Origin: DASRSS01 sp035656335
Lineage (GTDB): Bacteria; Actinomycetota; Actinomycetes; Mycobacteriales; Jatrophihabitantaceae
Direction of reading: 5' to 3'
Assembly (NCBI GenBank): GCA_035656335.1
Contig: DASRSS010000124.1
Coordinates: 1 to 5,596 of the forward strand
Length of the DNA stretch: 5,596 bases
A program made the position numbers and the translations under genes. Positions 1 through 5,145 of the stretch are shown here, in pieces; position 1 is the first letter of the stretch, and the number at the start of each line of letters is the position of its first letter. Under the pieces are notes generated by a model. It searched no databases. It saw nothing but the letters and a program-made list of their open reading frames with translations, and was not told where the DNA came from.

Positions 1-49
1 GACGACACGCCGTCCTGTGGACGAGCGGCCGAAACTGTCGGTGCCGGGC

Positions 50-418
50 CTACGAGGTCGCGGCCTTCGCGGTCGACGACGAGCCCGCGGACGACGACGC
101 GCTCGAAGAGGACGACGAGGACGAGTCCGACTTGGCCGCCGAGCCGGAACCCGAGTCCGAGCCCGAACCCGACGAGGACTCGGACGAGGACTCCTTCGAG
201 CTGCTCGAGCCCTTCGCCCCGGTCGATCCCGAACCCGCGCGGCTGTCGGTTCGGTAGAAACCGGAGCCCTTGAACACCACGCCTACCGCGGAGAACACCT
301 TGCGCACCGGGCCGTTGCAGACCGGGCACTCGCTCGCGGCGGGATCGGTGAACGACTGCACCAGCTCGAACTCGGTGCCGCAGGCGGCGTCGGTGCAGGC
401 GTACTGATAGGTGGGCAT
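50..418 (-). CDS. FmdB-family zinc-ribbon protein, likely redox-regulated chaperone Ruc (Rv0991c-like)
   Basis: The product is 122 aa. The N-terminal MPTYQYAC opening, two cysteine pairs (C8/C13 and C31/C34) and the conserved block RKVFSAVGVVFKGSGFYRTD (residues 39-58) are diagnostic of the FmdB zinc-ribbon family. Residues about 61-122 form a low-complexity Ser/Gly/Asp/Lys tail, surely disordered. The M. tuberculosis homologue Rv0991c (Ruc) is reported to be a chaperone that binds unfolded protein on cysteine oxidation, working with the DnaK system; I infer the same role here. The ATG at 418 is chosen because GGAGG sits 5 nt upstream and the family motif starts exactly there; the frame is open further upstream to 502 without family similarity. 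The first cysteine pair is C-x4-C where homologues I recall have C-x2-C. A CIRCE operator lies 66 bp upstream. Family is certain, chaperone role probable. Confidence 0.9.
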   Translation of the reverse strand: MPTYQYACTDAACGTEFELVQSFTDPAASECPVCNGPVRKVFSAVGVVFKGSGFYRTDSRAGSGSTGAKGSSSSKESSSESSSGSGSDSGSGSAAKSDSSSSSSSSASSSAGSSSTAKAATS

Positions 419-423
419 TGCTT

Positions 424-428
424 CCTCC
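424..428 (-). promoter_or_regulatory. Ribosome binding site of fmdB/ruc
   Basis: The minus strand reads GGAGG followed by a 5-nt spacer and ATG at 418. It fixes the start at 418 rather than at the upstream in-frame start at 502, which would lie inside the CIRCE operator. Confidence 0.85.
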
Positions 429-484
429 GGACGTTCGCGTGTGCCGTGTCCGGCCGGCGTCGGCACCGCTGTTCGGCCGGGCGA

Positions 485-511
485 CTGGCACTCACACTCC
501 AAGACTGCTAA
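485..511. promoter_or_regulatory. CIRCE operator (HrcA binding site) for fmdB/ruc
   Basis: The plus strand reads CTGGCACTC, nine spacer bases, then GACTGCTAA. The CIRCE consensus is TTAGCACTC-N9-GAGTGCTAA, so 15 of 18 arm positions match (left arm 7/9, right arm 8/9) and the spacer is exactly nine. CIRCE is the operator of the heat-shock repressor HrcA, best known upstream of groES/groEL. Here it lies in the gap between the 5-FCL stop (530) and the fmdB start (418), so fmdB/ruc is the only gene it can directly control. From memory, Rv0991c belongs to the HrcA regulon of M. tuberculosis, which fits. I could not identify convincing -10/-35 boxes next to it. hrcA itself is outside the window. 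Confidence 0.85.
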
Positions 512-529
512 CCATGGTCGCTGATCGGA

Positions 530-1096
530 CTATTCCGCGTCCAATCGCCCTCCCGCCGGCAGCGCCCGCCAGCCCGACGGTGACACGACATCGGTCACCG
601 GGACGTCCCACGGATCGGCCGGCAGCGCGTCCACCAGCTCCTCGTCGAACAGCAGCGCGGCCCGCGGCGTGCCGGGGGCAACCCGCGCCAGCGCCCGGTC
701 GTACGACCCGCCGCCGCGCCCGAGCCGCACTCCGTCGCGGCCCACGGCCAGCGCCGGCACCAGCACCGCGTCGGCCGCCCCGATCGCGTCCACGCCGAGC
801 GGGCGGGCGACGAAATCGGCGCCGTCCCAGGACGACCAGTCCAGGTCACGATCCGGCAGCAGCACCGGGACGAGCACCCGCACGCCGAGCGCCCGCAGCC
901 CGGCGAGCAGTTCCACCGAGCCCGGCTCGGTCCGCAGCGGCAGGTACCCGGCGACGCAGCCCCAGCCGTCCCGCTCGCAGCGGCCCAGCACGACCGAGGC
1001 GATCGCCTTGCGCGCGCGGGCGATCTCCGCGGCGTCCCGCGCCCGCCGCGCCGCCGAGAACTCACGCCGCAGCTGCGCCTTACTCGCCGGCTCCAC
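530..1096 (-). CDS. 5-formyltetrahydrofolate cyclo-ligase (MTHFS)
   Basis: The product is 188 aa, normal for the family. It converts 5-formyl-THF to 5,10-methenyl-THF with ATP hydrolysis in the cytosol, returning the storage folate to one-carbon metabolism. Evidence: an N-terminal basic helix (SKAQLRREFSAARRAR, residues 5-20), the substrate/ATP segment GYLPLRTEPG (50-59), and the signature LGRGGGSYDR (125-134), the family's G-x-GGG-[YS]-YDR nucleotide loop. The GTG at 1096 is chosen because it leaves a short family-like N-terminus. An in-frame GTG at 1111 would add five residues, and neither has a clear Shine-Dalgarno site, so the start is uncertain by that amount. It is divergent from galU, and the downstream fmdB gene has its own CIRCE-controlled region. 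An antisense reading frame stays open far past 1096 into galU but is only a high-GC shadow. Confidence 0.92.
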   Translation of the reverse strand: MEPASKAQLRREFSAARRARDAAEIARARKAIASVVLGRCERDGWGCVAGYLPLRTEPGSVELLAGLRALGVRVLVPVLLPDRDLDWSSWDGADFVARPLGVDAIGAADAVLVPALAVGRDGVRLGRGGGSYDRALARVAPGTPRAALLFDEELVDALPADPWDVPVTDVVSPSGWRALPAGGRLDAE

Positions 1097-1150
1097 GCGG
1101 CCGATTCTCACCCACCGCGAACGTCGCAGCGAATGCAATAGTCTCGGTTC
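1097..1150. promoter_or_regulatory. Divergent promoter region between 5-FCL and galU
   Basis: These 54 bp must drive both the minus-strand cyclo-ligase and the plus-strand galU-glp-rimJ run. On the plus strand TAGTCT (1139-1144) fits an actinobacterial -10 box (TANNNT). It ends six bases before the galU ATG, so transcription would begin at or next to the start codon. No clear -35 is seen at the expected distance. No convincing -10 was found for the minus strand. Confidence 0.5.
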
Positions 1151-2074
1151 ATGGTCGACAGCGCGGACGCGAAGACGGGACGGATCGCCAAAGCCGTCAT
1201 CCCCGCCGCCGGTCGCGGCACCCGGTTCCTGCCGTTCACGAAGGCGGTCCCCAAGGAGCTGGCGCCGATGGTCACCACGCCGACCGTGGAGCTGGTCGTG
1301 GCCGAGGCGACCGCCCACGGCGTGCGCGACGTGCTGGTCGTGCTCGCGCGCGGCAAGGAGGCCGTGGTCGACTACTTCGGCACCGACCCGGACCTGGAGG
1401 CCGTGCTGCAGGCCAAGGGCGACGAGAAGACGCTGGCCGCGGTGCGCCGCGCCGGCGAGCTCGCGCGCATCCACTCCGTCGAGCAGGCCAAGCCGCGCGG
1501 CCTCGGCGACGCCGTCGCGCACGGCGAGGAGTTCGCCGCCGGCGAGCCGATCGCCGTCCTGCTGCCGGACGAGATCATCGACGAGCGCGACGACCTGCTC
1601 GGTTCGATGCTGGACGTGTACGCCGAGCACGGCGGTGTCGTGATCGGGCTGGCCGACGTCCCGCGCCAGGACATCCGGCTGTACGGCTGCGTCGTCCCGG
1701 CCGAGGGCAGCGACCCGCACGGCGACGTGGTGCGCATCGCCGACATGGTCGAGAAGCCGCAGCCGGACGAGGCACCGAGCACGCTGGCGATCACCGGCCG
1801 CTACCTGCTGCCGCCGGAGATCTTCGACGCGCTGCGCCGGACCGAGCCCGGCAGCGGCGGCGAGATCCAGCTGACCGACGCGATGCGGCGTCTCGCCCAC
1901 GAAGGCCTCCCGGTGCACGGTGTCGTGTTCCGCGGCCGCCGCTACGACACCGGCAACCGGCTCGAGTACGTGAAGGCGGTCGTCCAGTTCGCCGAACGGC
2001 ACGAGGAGATCGGCGCGGACTTCAGCGCGTGGCTGCGTGAGCACGTCGCAGGGCAGGAGCGCGCAGGTGCCTGA
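1151..2074 (+). CDS. galU: UTP-glucose-1-phosphate uridylyltransferase
   Basis: The product is 307 aa, the usual GalU length. It makes UDP-glucose from UTP and glucose-1-phosphate, the donor for envelope glycans, glycolipids, trehalose and glycogen-linked pathways; it is cytosolic. Motifs in order: AVIPAAGRGTRFLPFTKAVP (15-34) with the PKE end (K35) of the nucleotide-binding loop; VLLPDEIID (136-144) with the likely metal aspartate D140; VEKP (200-203); GGEIQLTDA (236-244); and YDTGN (265-269). The segment after PKE reads LAPMVTTPTVELVV where most GalU proteins have LLPxVDxP, so this is a somewhat divergent member, though the catalytic residues are kept. The ATG at 1151 has no Shine-Dalgarno site but a -10-like box six bases upstream, so it is probably translated from a leaderless transcript. 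Its end overlaps glp by 8 bp. Confidence 0.93.
   Translation: MVDSADAKTGRIAKAVIPAAGRGTRFLPFTKAVPKELAPMVTTPTVELVVAEATAHGVRDVLVVLARGKEAVVDYFGTDPDLEAVLQAKGDEKTLAAVRRAGELARIHSVEQAKPRGLGDAVAHGEEFAAGEPIAVLLPDEIIDERDDLLGSMLDVYAEHGGVVIGLADVPRQDIRLYGCVVPAEGSDPHGDVVRIADMVEKPQPDEAPSTLAITGRYLLPPEIFDALRRTEPGSGGEIQLTDAMRRLAHEGLPVHGVVFRGRRYDTGNRLEYVKAVVQFAERHEEIGADFSAWLREHVAGQERAGA
2055..2059 (+). promoter_or_regulatory. Ribosome binding site deciding the glp start
   Basis: AGGAG lies inside the end of galU, 7 nt before GTG 2067. It favours GTG 2067 over the in-frame GTG at 2037, which lacks such a site and would add a 10-residue STSQG-type extension unlike the family. Confidence 0.75.
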
Positions 2075-3308
2075 GGAGTCACGGCTGCGCACCGTCGACG
2101 AGCACCTCGCGACGGTGCTCGACGGCATCGGGACAATCGACCCGATCGAGCTCACCCTGTTGGACGCGCAGGGTTTGCTGCTCGCCGAGAACGTGACGAC
2201 CGACGTCAACCTGCCCGGCTTCGACAACTCGGCGATGGACGGGTACGCGGTGCGCGCGGTCGACACCCGCGACGCCAGCCCGGAGCATCCGGTCGTGCTC
2301 CCGGTCGTCGGTGACGTGGCCGCCGGCGCGACCTCCCGCTCGGGCATGGGCCCCGGGCTCGCGATGCGGATCATGACCGGCGCGCCGATCCCGGCCGGAG
2401 CCGACGGCGTGATCCCGCTCGAGGACACCGACCGCGGCGTTGCGCGCGTCGCGATCCGCCGTCCCGTCCACAGCGGCGAGTGCGTCCGCCGCGCGGGTGA
2501 GGACCTGCGCGCCGGGTCGCCCGCGATCGCCGCCGGCGCCGCGCTCGGTCCGCAGCAGTTGGCGTTGCTCGCCGCGATCGGACGCGACCGGGTGATCGTC
2601 CGTCCGCGTCCGCGCGTGCTCGTGATCTCGACGGGTAGCGAGTTGATCGACGTGGGACACACGCCGGCGTTCGGCGAGGTCACCGACTCGAACTCGTACC
2701 TGATCACGGCCGCCGCGCGGGACGCCGGTGCGGACGCGCGACGCGTCGGCATCATCCCGGACGATCACTCGCGGCTGCTGGACGTGCTGGAGAGCCTGCT
2801 GCTGCGCGCGGACCTGCTGGTCACGACCGGCGGTGTGAGCATGGGCGCGTTCGACATCGTCAAGCAGGCGCTGTCCGAGCTCGGCACGGTCGAGTTCACC
2901 CGCGTCGCGATGCAGCCCGGCAAGCCGCAGGGCTTCGGCCACCTCGGCAACCGGGTGCCGATCTTCTGCCTGCCCGGCAACCCGGTCAGCGCGCTGGTGT
3001 CGTTCGAGGCGTTCGTCCGTCCCGCTATCCGCAAGCTCCTGGGCAAGCGCAACCTGCAGCGGGCGACCGTCCAGGCGACCGCGCTCGAGCGCTTCGACAG
3101 CCGCCCCGGCATCCGGCAGTACCGCCGCGGCGTGCTGCACCGCGAGGCAACCGGTGGCTACAGCGTCTCGCTGGTCGGCGGCGCCGGCTCGCACCTGATC
3201 GCCTCGATGGCCTCGTCCAACTGCCTGGTGGTGGTGGACGAGGAGGTCACCGAGGTCGTGGCCGGCTCGCGCGTGACCGTCATCCCGCTGCTGCTGTCGA
3301 ACCGCTGA
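2067..3308 (+). CDS. glp: MoeA/gephyrin-like protein Glp (divisome scaffold or molybdopterin molybdotransferase)
   Basis: The product is 413 aa, full MoeA length. MoeA enzymes insert molybdate into adenylated molybdopterin. The C. glutamicum paralogue at the equivalent locus (Glp) is a repurposed division protein that binds FtsZ and the membrane receptor GlpR. Visible blocks: PGFDNSAMDGYAVR (50-63), MTGAPIPAGADGVIPLED (103-120), the MoaB/Mog-fold domain from about 181 with STGSELID (188-195) and TDSNSYL (206-212), TTGGVSMGAFDIVK (253-266), MQPGKPQGFG (282-291), LPGNPVSALVSFEAFVRP (302-319), and a C-terminal beta domain (about 328-413) with GSHLIASMASSNC (374-386). Most MoeA active-site positions are kept, so enzyme activity cannot be excluded; the first lysine of the canonical KPGKP is Q283. 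The division role is inferred from position with sepX/glpR. It is translationally linked to galU (8-bp overlap) and rimJ (1-bp overlap). Confidence 0.88.
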   Translation: MPEESRLRTVDEHLATVLDGIGTIDPIELTLLDAQGLLLAENVTTDVNLPGFDNSAMDGYAVRAVDTRDASPEHPVVLPVVGDVAAGATSRSGMGPGLAMRIMTGAPIPAGADGVIPLEDTDRGVARVAIRRPVHSGECVRRAGEDLRAGSPAIAAGAALGPQQLALLAAIGRDRVIVRPRPRVLVISTGSELIDVGHTPAFGEVTDSNSYLITAAARDAGADARRVGIIPDDHSRLLDVLESLLLRADLLVTTGGVSMGAFDIVKQALSELGTVEFTRVAMQPGKPQGFGHLGNRVPIFCLPGNPVSALVSFEAFVRPAIRKLLGKRNLQRATVQATALERFDSRPGIRQYRRGVLHREATGGYSVSLVGGAGSHLIASMASSNCLVVVDEEVTEVVAGSRVTVIPLLLSNR

Positions 3309-3928
3309 TGCCCGCGCACCCGGGGTGGCCCGCGAAGCTAACGGCGGGTGCCGTGCAGCTGCGTGCGCCGCGGTTGCGGGACGGGCGCGCGTGGAGCGAG
3401 CTGCGCACCCGCAACGAGCAGTGGCTCGAGCCGTGGGAACCGACGTCGGCGGTGCCGTGGGCCGAGCGCAGTTCGGTCGGCGCGTGGCCGCCGCTGCACG
3501 CGGCGCTGCGCCGGGGTGGACGCAACGGCACGATGCTGCCGTTCATGATCTGTTTCGGCGGCGCGTTGGCCGGCCAGATCAACGTGTCGAACGTGACGCA
3601 GGGCGCGCTGCGCTCGTGCACGATCGGCTACTGGGTCGATCAGCAGGTTGCCGGACGCGGCATCACGCCCACGGCGGTCGCGCTCGTGATCGACCACTGC
3701 TTCTCCGCGGTCGGGCTGCACCGCGTGGAGATCGACATCCGGCCGGAGAACGGCGCCAGCCTGCGCGTGGTCGAGAAGCTGGGTCTGCGCCGCGAGGGGT
3801 TCTACGAGCGGTACCTCGACATCGCCGGCGGCTGGCGTGACCACGTCGCGTTCGCGATCACGGTCGAGGAGACGGCGTCCGGGTCGGTCCTGTCCCGGCT
3901 GCCGAGCCTGCCGCAGCTGCCGGGCTAG
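3308..3928 (+). CDS. rimJ: RimJ/RimL-type GNAT N-acetyltransferase
   Basis: The product is 206 aa. GNAT enzymes transfer acetyl from acetyl-CoA; RimJ acetylates the N-terminal alanine of ribosomal protein S5 in E. coli, but many actinobacterial members have unknown substrates. Visible: the family opening VQLRAPRLRDGRAWSELRTR (16-35), LEPWEPT (40-46), beta-strand region GYWVDQQVAGRGIT (107-120) containing the Q/RxxGxG/A acetyl-CoA loop (about 113-118), and the C-terminal core HRVEIDIRPENGASLRVVEK (138-157) followed by LGLRREGFYERYL (158-170). The last about 20 residues are Ser/Leu/Pro-rich and outside the fold. The start ATG overlaps the glp stop as TGATG, so translation is coupled, with no separate Shine-Dalgarno site. 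It sits between two cell-division genes. I am confident of the family and unsure of the substrate. Confidence 0.88.
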   Translation: MPAHPGWPAKLTAGAVQLRAPRLRDGRAWSELRTRNEQWLEPWEPTSAVPWAERSSVGAWPPLHAALRRGGRNGTMLPFMICFGGALAGQINVSNVTQGALRSCTIGYWVDQQVAGRGITPTAVALVIDHCFSAVGLHRVEIDIRPENGASLRVVEKLGLRREGFYERYLDIAGGWRDHVAFAITVEETASGSVLSRLPSLPQLPG

Positions 3929-4054
3929 CTGCGGGCCCGCACCTCAACCTTTGGGTTAGACGATCCGACACGCCGAGCCGGGTGCCGGGCGCTGTGCTGT
4001 CCGGTGGCTAGCGTGATCGTCCGAGCGTGTTACTGGTGTGACTGGAGGTGCGAA
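3929..4054. promoter_or_regulatory. Gap between rimJ and sepX with weak promoter candidate
   Basis: This 126-bp non-coding gap holds a perfect 12-bp palindrome TGCGGGCCCGCA (3930-3941) right after the rimJ stop, and a small AACC/GGTT hairpin (3946-3956) without a T-tract, so termination is not convincing. TAGCGT (4009-4014) fits an actinobacterial -10 hexamer, but no -35 is seen. The gap suggests that sepX has its own promoter in addition to any read-through. Confidence 0.35.
4044..4048 (+). promoter_or_regulatory. Ribosome binding site deciding the sepX/glpR start
   Basis: GGAGG with a 6-nt spacer to GTG 4055. This favours 4055 over an upstream in-frame GTG at 4004 that would add 17 residues unlike the family, and over the ATG codons at 4067 and 4070, which would shorten the N-terminus just before the first membrane helix. 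Confidence 0.8.
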
Positions 4055-4759
4055 GTGTTATCCCCGATGATGACTGTCTTCGTCCTCGCCGTGCTCTGGT
4101 TGATCGTCGTCGTGCCCATGCTGCTGCGCCGCGGCGATGAGCGCCGCCGCGACCGGTCGGTCGACGGCTTCGGCAAGATGATGCGCGCGCTCGGCCGGCG
4201 TCCCGACCTCGCCGAGTCCCGCCCCGAGGTCTACGTCCCGCGCGAGCGCCGCGCCGCCGCGTCTCCCGACTCCGCCAAGTCCGCCGTGACCACCCGCCGT
4301 CCCGTGCCCGCCGCCCAGGAGGCGCTGATGTACCCCGTCGACCGCTCGGAGATGTCCGCAGCTCGCGCCCAGATGATGGCCCGCCGCCGGCGCTCGCTCG
4401 GCACGCTCGGTGCCGGGACCGCGCTGTTCCTGCTGCTGTCGTTCGTCGTCGGCGGGCTGATGTGGCTGCCCGGCCTGGGCTTCACGCTCGGCCTCGTCGG
4501 GTACCTTTACTTCCTGCGCAGCCAGGCGCTGCGTGACCGTGAGCGGCGGCTGAACCGGCTGCAGCGCGCCAGCGTGCGCCGCGACGCCGGCTACGACGCG
4601 ACCGAGGAGTTCGAGCGGTTCGAGCGCGCCCCGGAGTCGGTCGTGCGCATCGACGACGACGACATCGAGCTGCAGAGCATGGACACCATGGACCTCACCG
4701 GGCTGTACGTCGAGGAGGACGCGAGCACCGAGGTCATCACCGAGCGCCGGGCGTCCTGA
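4055..4759 (+). CDS. sepX: SepX/GlpR-type membrane protein, receptor of the divisome scaffold Glp
   Basis: The product is 234 aa. It has three hydrophobic segments: about 5-24 (TVFVLAVLWLIVVVPMLL), about 115-136 and about 138-155 (the latter pair a hairpin, FLLLSFVVGGLMWLPGLGF). A basic loop joins the first to the pair (residues 25-113), with R/D-rich stretches and VDGFGKMMRALGRR (36-49). The C-terminal tail of about 80 residues is basic (156-177), then acidic (DDDDIEL 200-206), ending with MDTMDLTGLYVEED (209-222). Streptomyces SepX is needed for cross-walls and sporulation septa, and C. glutamicum GlpR binds Glp at the septum. Assignment rests on topology plus position after galU-glp-rimJ, as for M. 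tuberculosis Rv0996. A short N-terminal tail before helix 1 and a long polar loop fit the family. The start is GTG with a strong RBS. Product identity is probable, not proven. Confidence 0.8.
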   Translation: MLSPMMTVFVLAVLWLIVVVPMLLRRGDERRRDRSVDGFGKMMRALGRRPDLAESRPEVYVPRERRAAASPDSAKSAVTTRRPVPAAQEALMYPVDRSEMSAARAQMMARRRRSLGTLGAGTALFLLLSFVVGGLMWLPGLGFTLGLVGYLYFLRSQALRDRERRLNRLQRASVRRDAGYDATEEFERFERAPESVVRIDDDDIELQSMDTMDLTGLYVEEDASTEVITERRAS

Positions 4760-4765
4760 GCCTCC

Positions 4766-4774
4766 TGATACCCT
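4766..4774 (+). promoter_or_regulatory. Extended -10 promoter candidate for tRNA-Ala
   Basis: TGATACCCT matches the extended -10 pattern TGnTAnnnT, about 37 bp before the mature tRNA 5' end and just after the sepX stop. No -35 hexamer is recognisable upstream, which an extended -10 can tolerate. Transcription would start near 4781. Confidence 0.5.
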
Positions 4775-4810
4775 GTCTGTCGGCCCGTTCATCGGGTCGC
4801 CGGCAAGTCC

Positions 4811-4887
4811 GGGGCTGTGGCGCAGTCCGGTAGCGCACCTCGTTCGCATCGAGGGGGTCAGGGGTTCAAATCCCCTCAGCTCCACCA
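4811..4887 (+). tRNA. tRNA-Ala(CGC)
   Basis: This is a complete 77-nt cloverleaf including an encoded CCA (4885-4887). The acceptor stem GGGGCTG pairs with CAGCTCC (4877-4883). The D-stem GCGC/GCGC encloses AGTCCGGTA. The anticodon stem CCTCG/CGAGG holds loop TTCGCAT with anticodon CGC at 4845-4847. The T-stem AGGGG/CCCCT encloses TTCAAAT, and the discriminator is A4884. The third acceptor pair is G4813-U4881, the G3:U70 wobble that defines alanine identity, independently confirming the anticodon reading. It decodes GCG. Its 3' end borders a decayed recombinase gene, a typical integration-site setting. Confidence 0.97.
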
Positions 4888-4889
4888 AG

Positions 4890-4916
4890 AGAAGCCCCGG
4901 ATCCCCGGGGCTTCTT
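4890..4916 (+). terminator. Intrinsic terminator after tRNA-Ala
   Basis: Arm AGAAGCCCCGG (4890-4900) pairs over 11 bp with CCGGGGCTTCT (4905-4915) around an ATCC loop. It begins three bases after the CCA. The T-run is short (TT, then GCATTT), but the stem is very stable. It closes the conserved gene block and marks the boundary with the altered DNA downstream. Confidence 0.8.
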
Positions 4917-4919
4917 GCA

Positions 4920-5145
4920 TTTCAGTCGGCCGGACAGCTGAGGGTTCGACGCGGCGTACGGCAACGATTGCGGCAGCTGGTTCCGGTCGATGCCAGCGGT
5001 TGCGAGGCGTGAGAGCAGTTCATCAAAGGGTTGGGTTGTGGTCGACCCGGACGGTTCGCCGTCTGGTCTCGTCGTCCTCAGCGATGTAGATCCTGTCGAA
5101 GAATGCCTGGTTGAACAGGAATGCCTGGCAGCTACTTAAATCGGA
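4920..5145 (-). pseudogene. Decayed C-terminal remnant of a serine recombinase/integrase
   Basis: On the minus strand from about 5127 one frame reads QAFLFNQAFFDRIYIAEDD, then TVRVDHNP, and hits a stop at 5023-5025. One base over, starting at 5030, the frame continues PFDELLSRLATAGIDRNQL. Joined by a single-base indel near 5028-5032 the pieces give VDHNP-PFDELLSRL. The NQAFF...IYI...ED...PFDxLL pattern is the usual C-terminal end of large serine recombinases of actinobacterial phages and integrative elements. The shifted frame stays open into the tRNA (stop at 4866-4868). The catalytic and zinc-ribbon parts are absent from the window. An 18-bp tandem duplication (5101-5128) created the odd QAFLFNQAFF. 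Position beside tRNA-Ala suggests an integrated element once used this site. Family assignment is from recall of motifs, not a search. Confidence 0.65.
5101..5128. repeat. 10-bp direct repeat, period 18 bp
   Basis: GAATGCCTGG occurs at 5101-5110 and again at 5119-5128. In the minus-strand recombinase remnant the period is exactly six codons, giving QAF-LFN-QAF. This is probably a small tandem duplication in a decaying gene rather than a functional site. Confidence 0.8.

Noticed and set aside
10..24. CCTGTGGA-type sequence as a DnaA box
   Set aside because: It is only a partial match to TTATCCACA on the reverse strand, single and without a cluster, so not an origin. Positions 1-49 otherwise show nothing.
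418..2040. Long plus-strand open frame overlapping fmdB, the cyclo-ligase and galU
   Set aside because: It reads Arg/Pro/Ala-rich sequence with no motif, and three recognised genes occupy the same DNA in other frames.
530..2755. Very long minus-strand open frame continuing past the cyclo-ligase into galU and glp
   Set aside because: Only 530-1096 carries family motifs. Beyond that the frame is antisense to well-supported galU and glp and reads low-quality Arg/Ala/Ser-rich protein, a common high-GC artefact.
2079..3194. 371-residue minus-strand open frame antisense to glp
   Set aside because: A shadow of the glp codon bias; no domain is recognisable and no ribosome binding site is evident.
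3967..3971. GACAC upstream of sepX as a WhiA binding site
   Set aside because: A five-base motif occurs by chance in GC-rich DNA and nothing else supports developmental regulation here.
4058..4888. Minus-strand open frame across sepX and the tRNA, starting MVELRGFEPLTPSMRTRC
   Set aside because: The GFEPLTPSMRTRCATGL-type start is the well-known false protein produced by translating the antisense of a tRNA gene; the rest is antisense to sepX.
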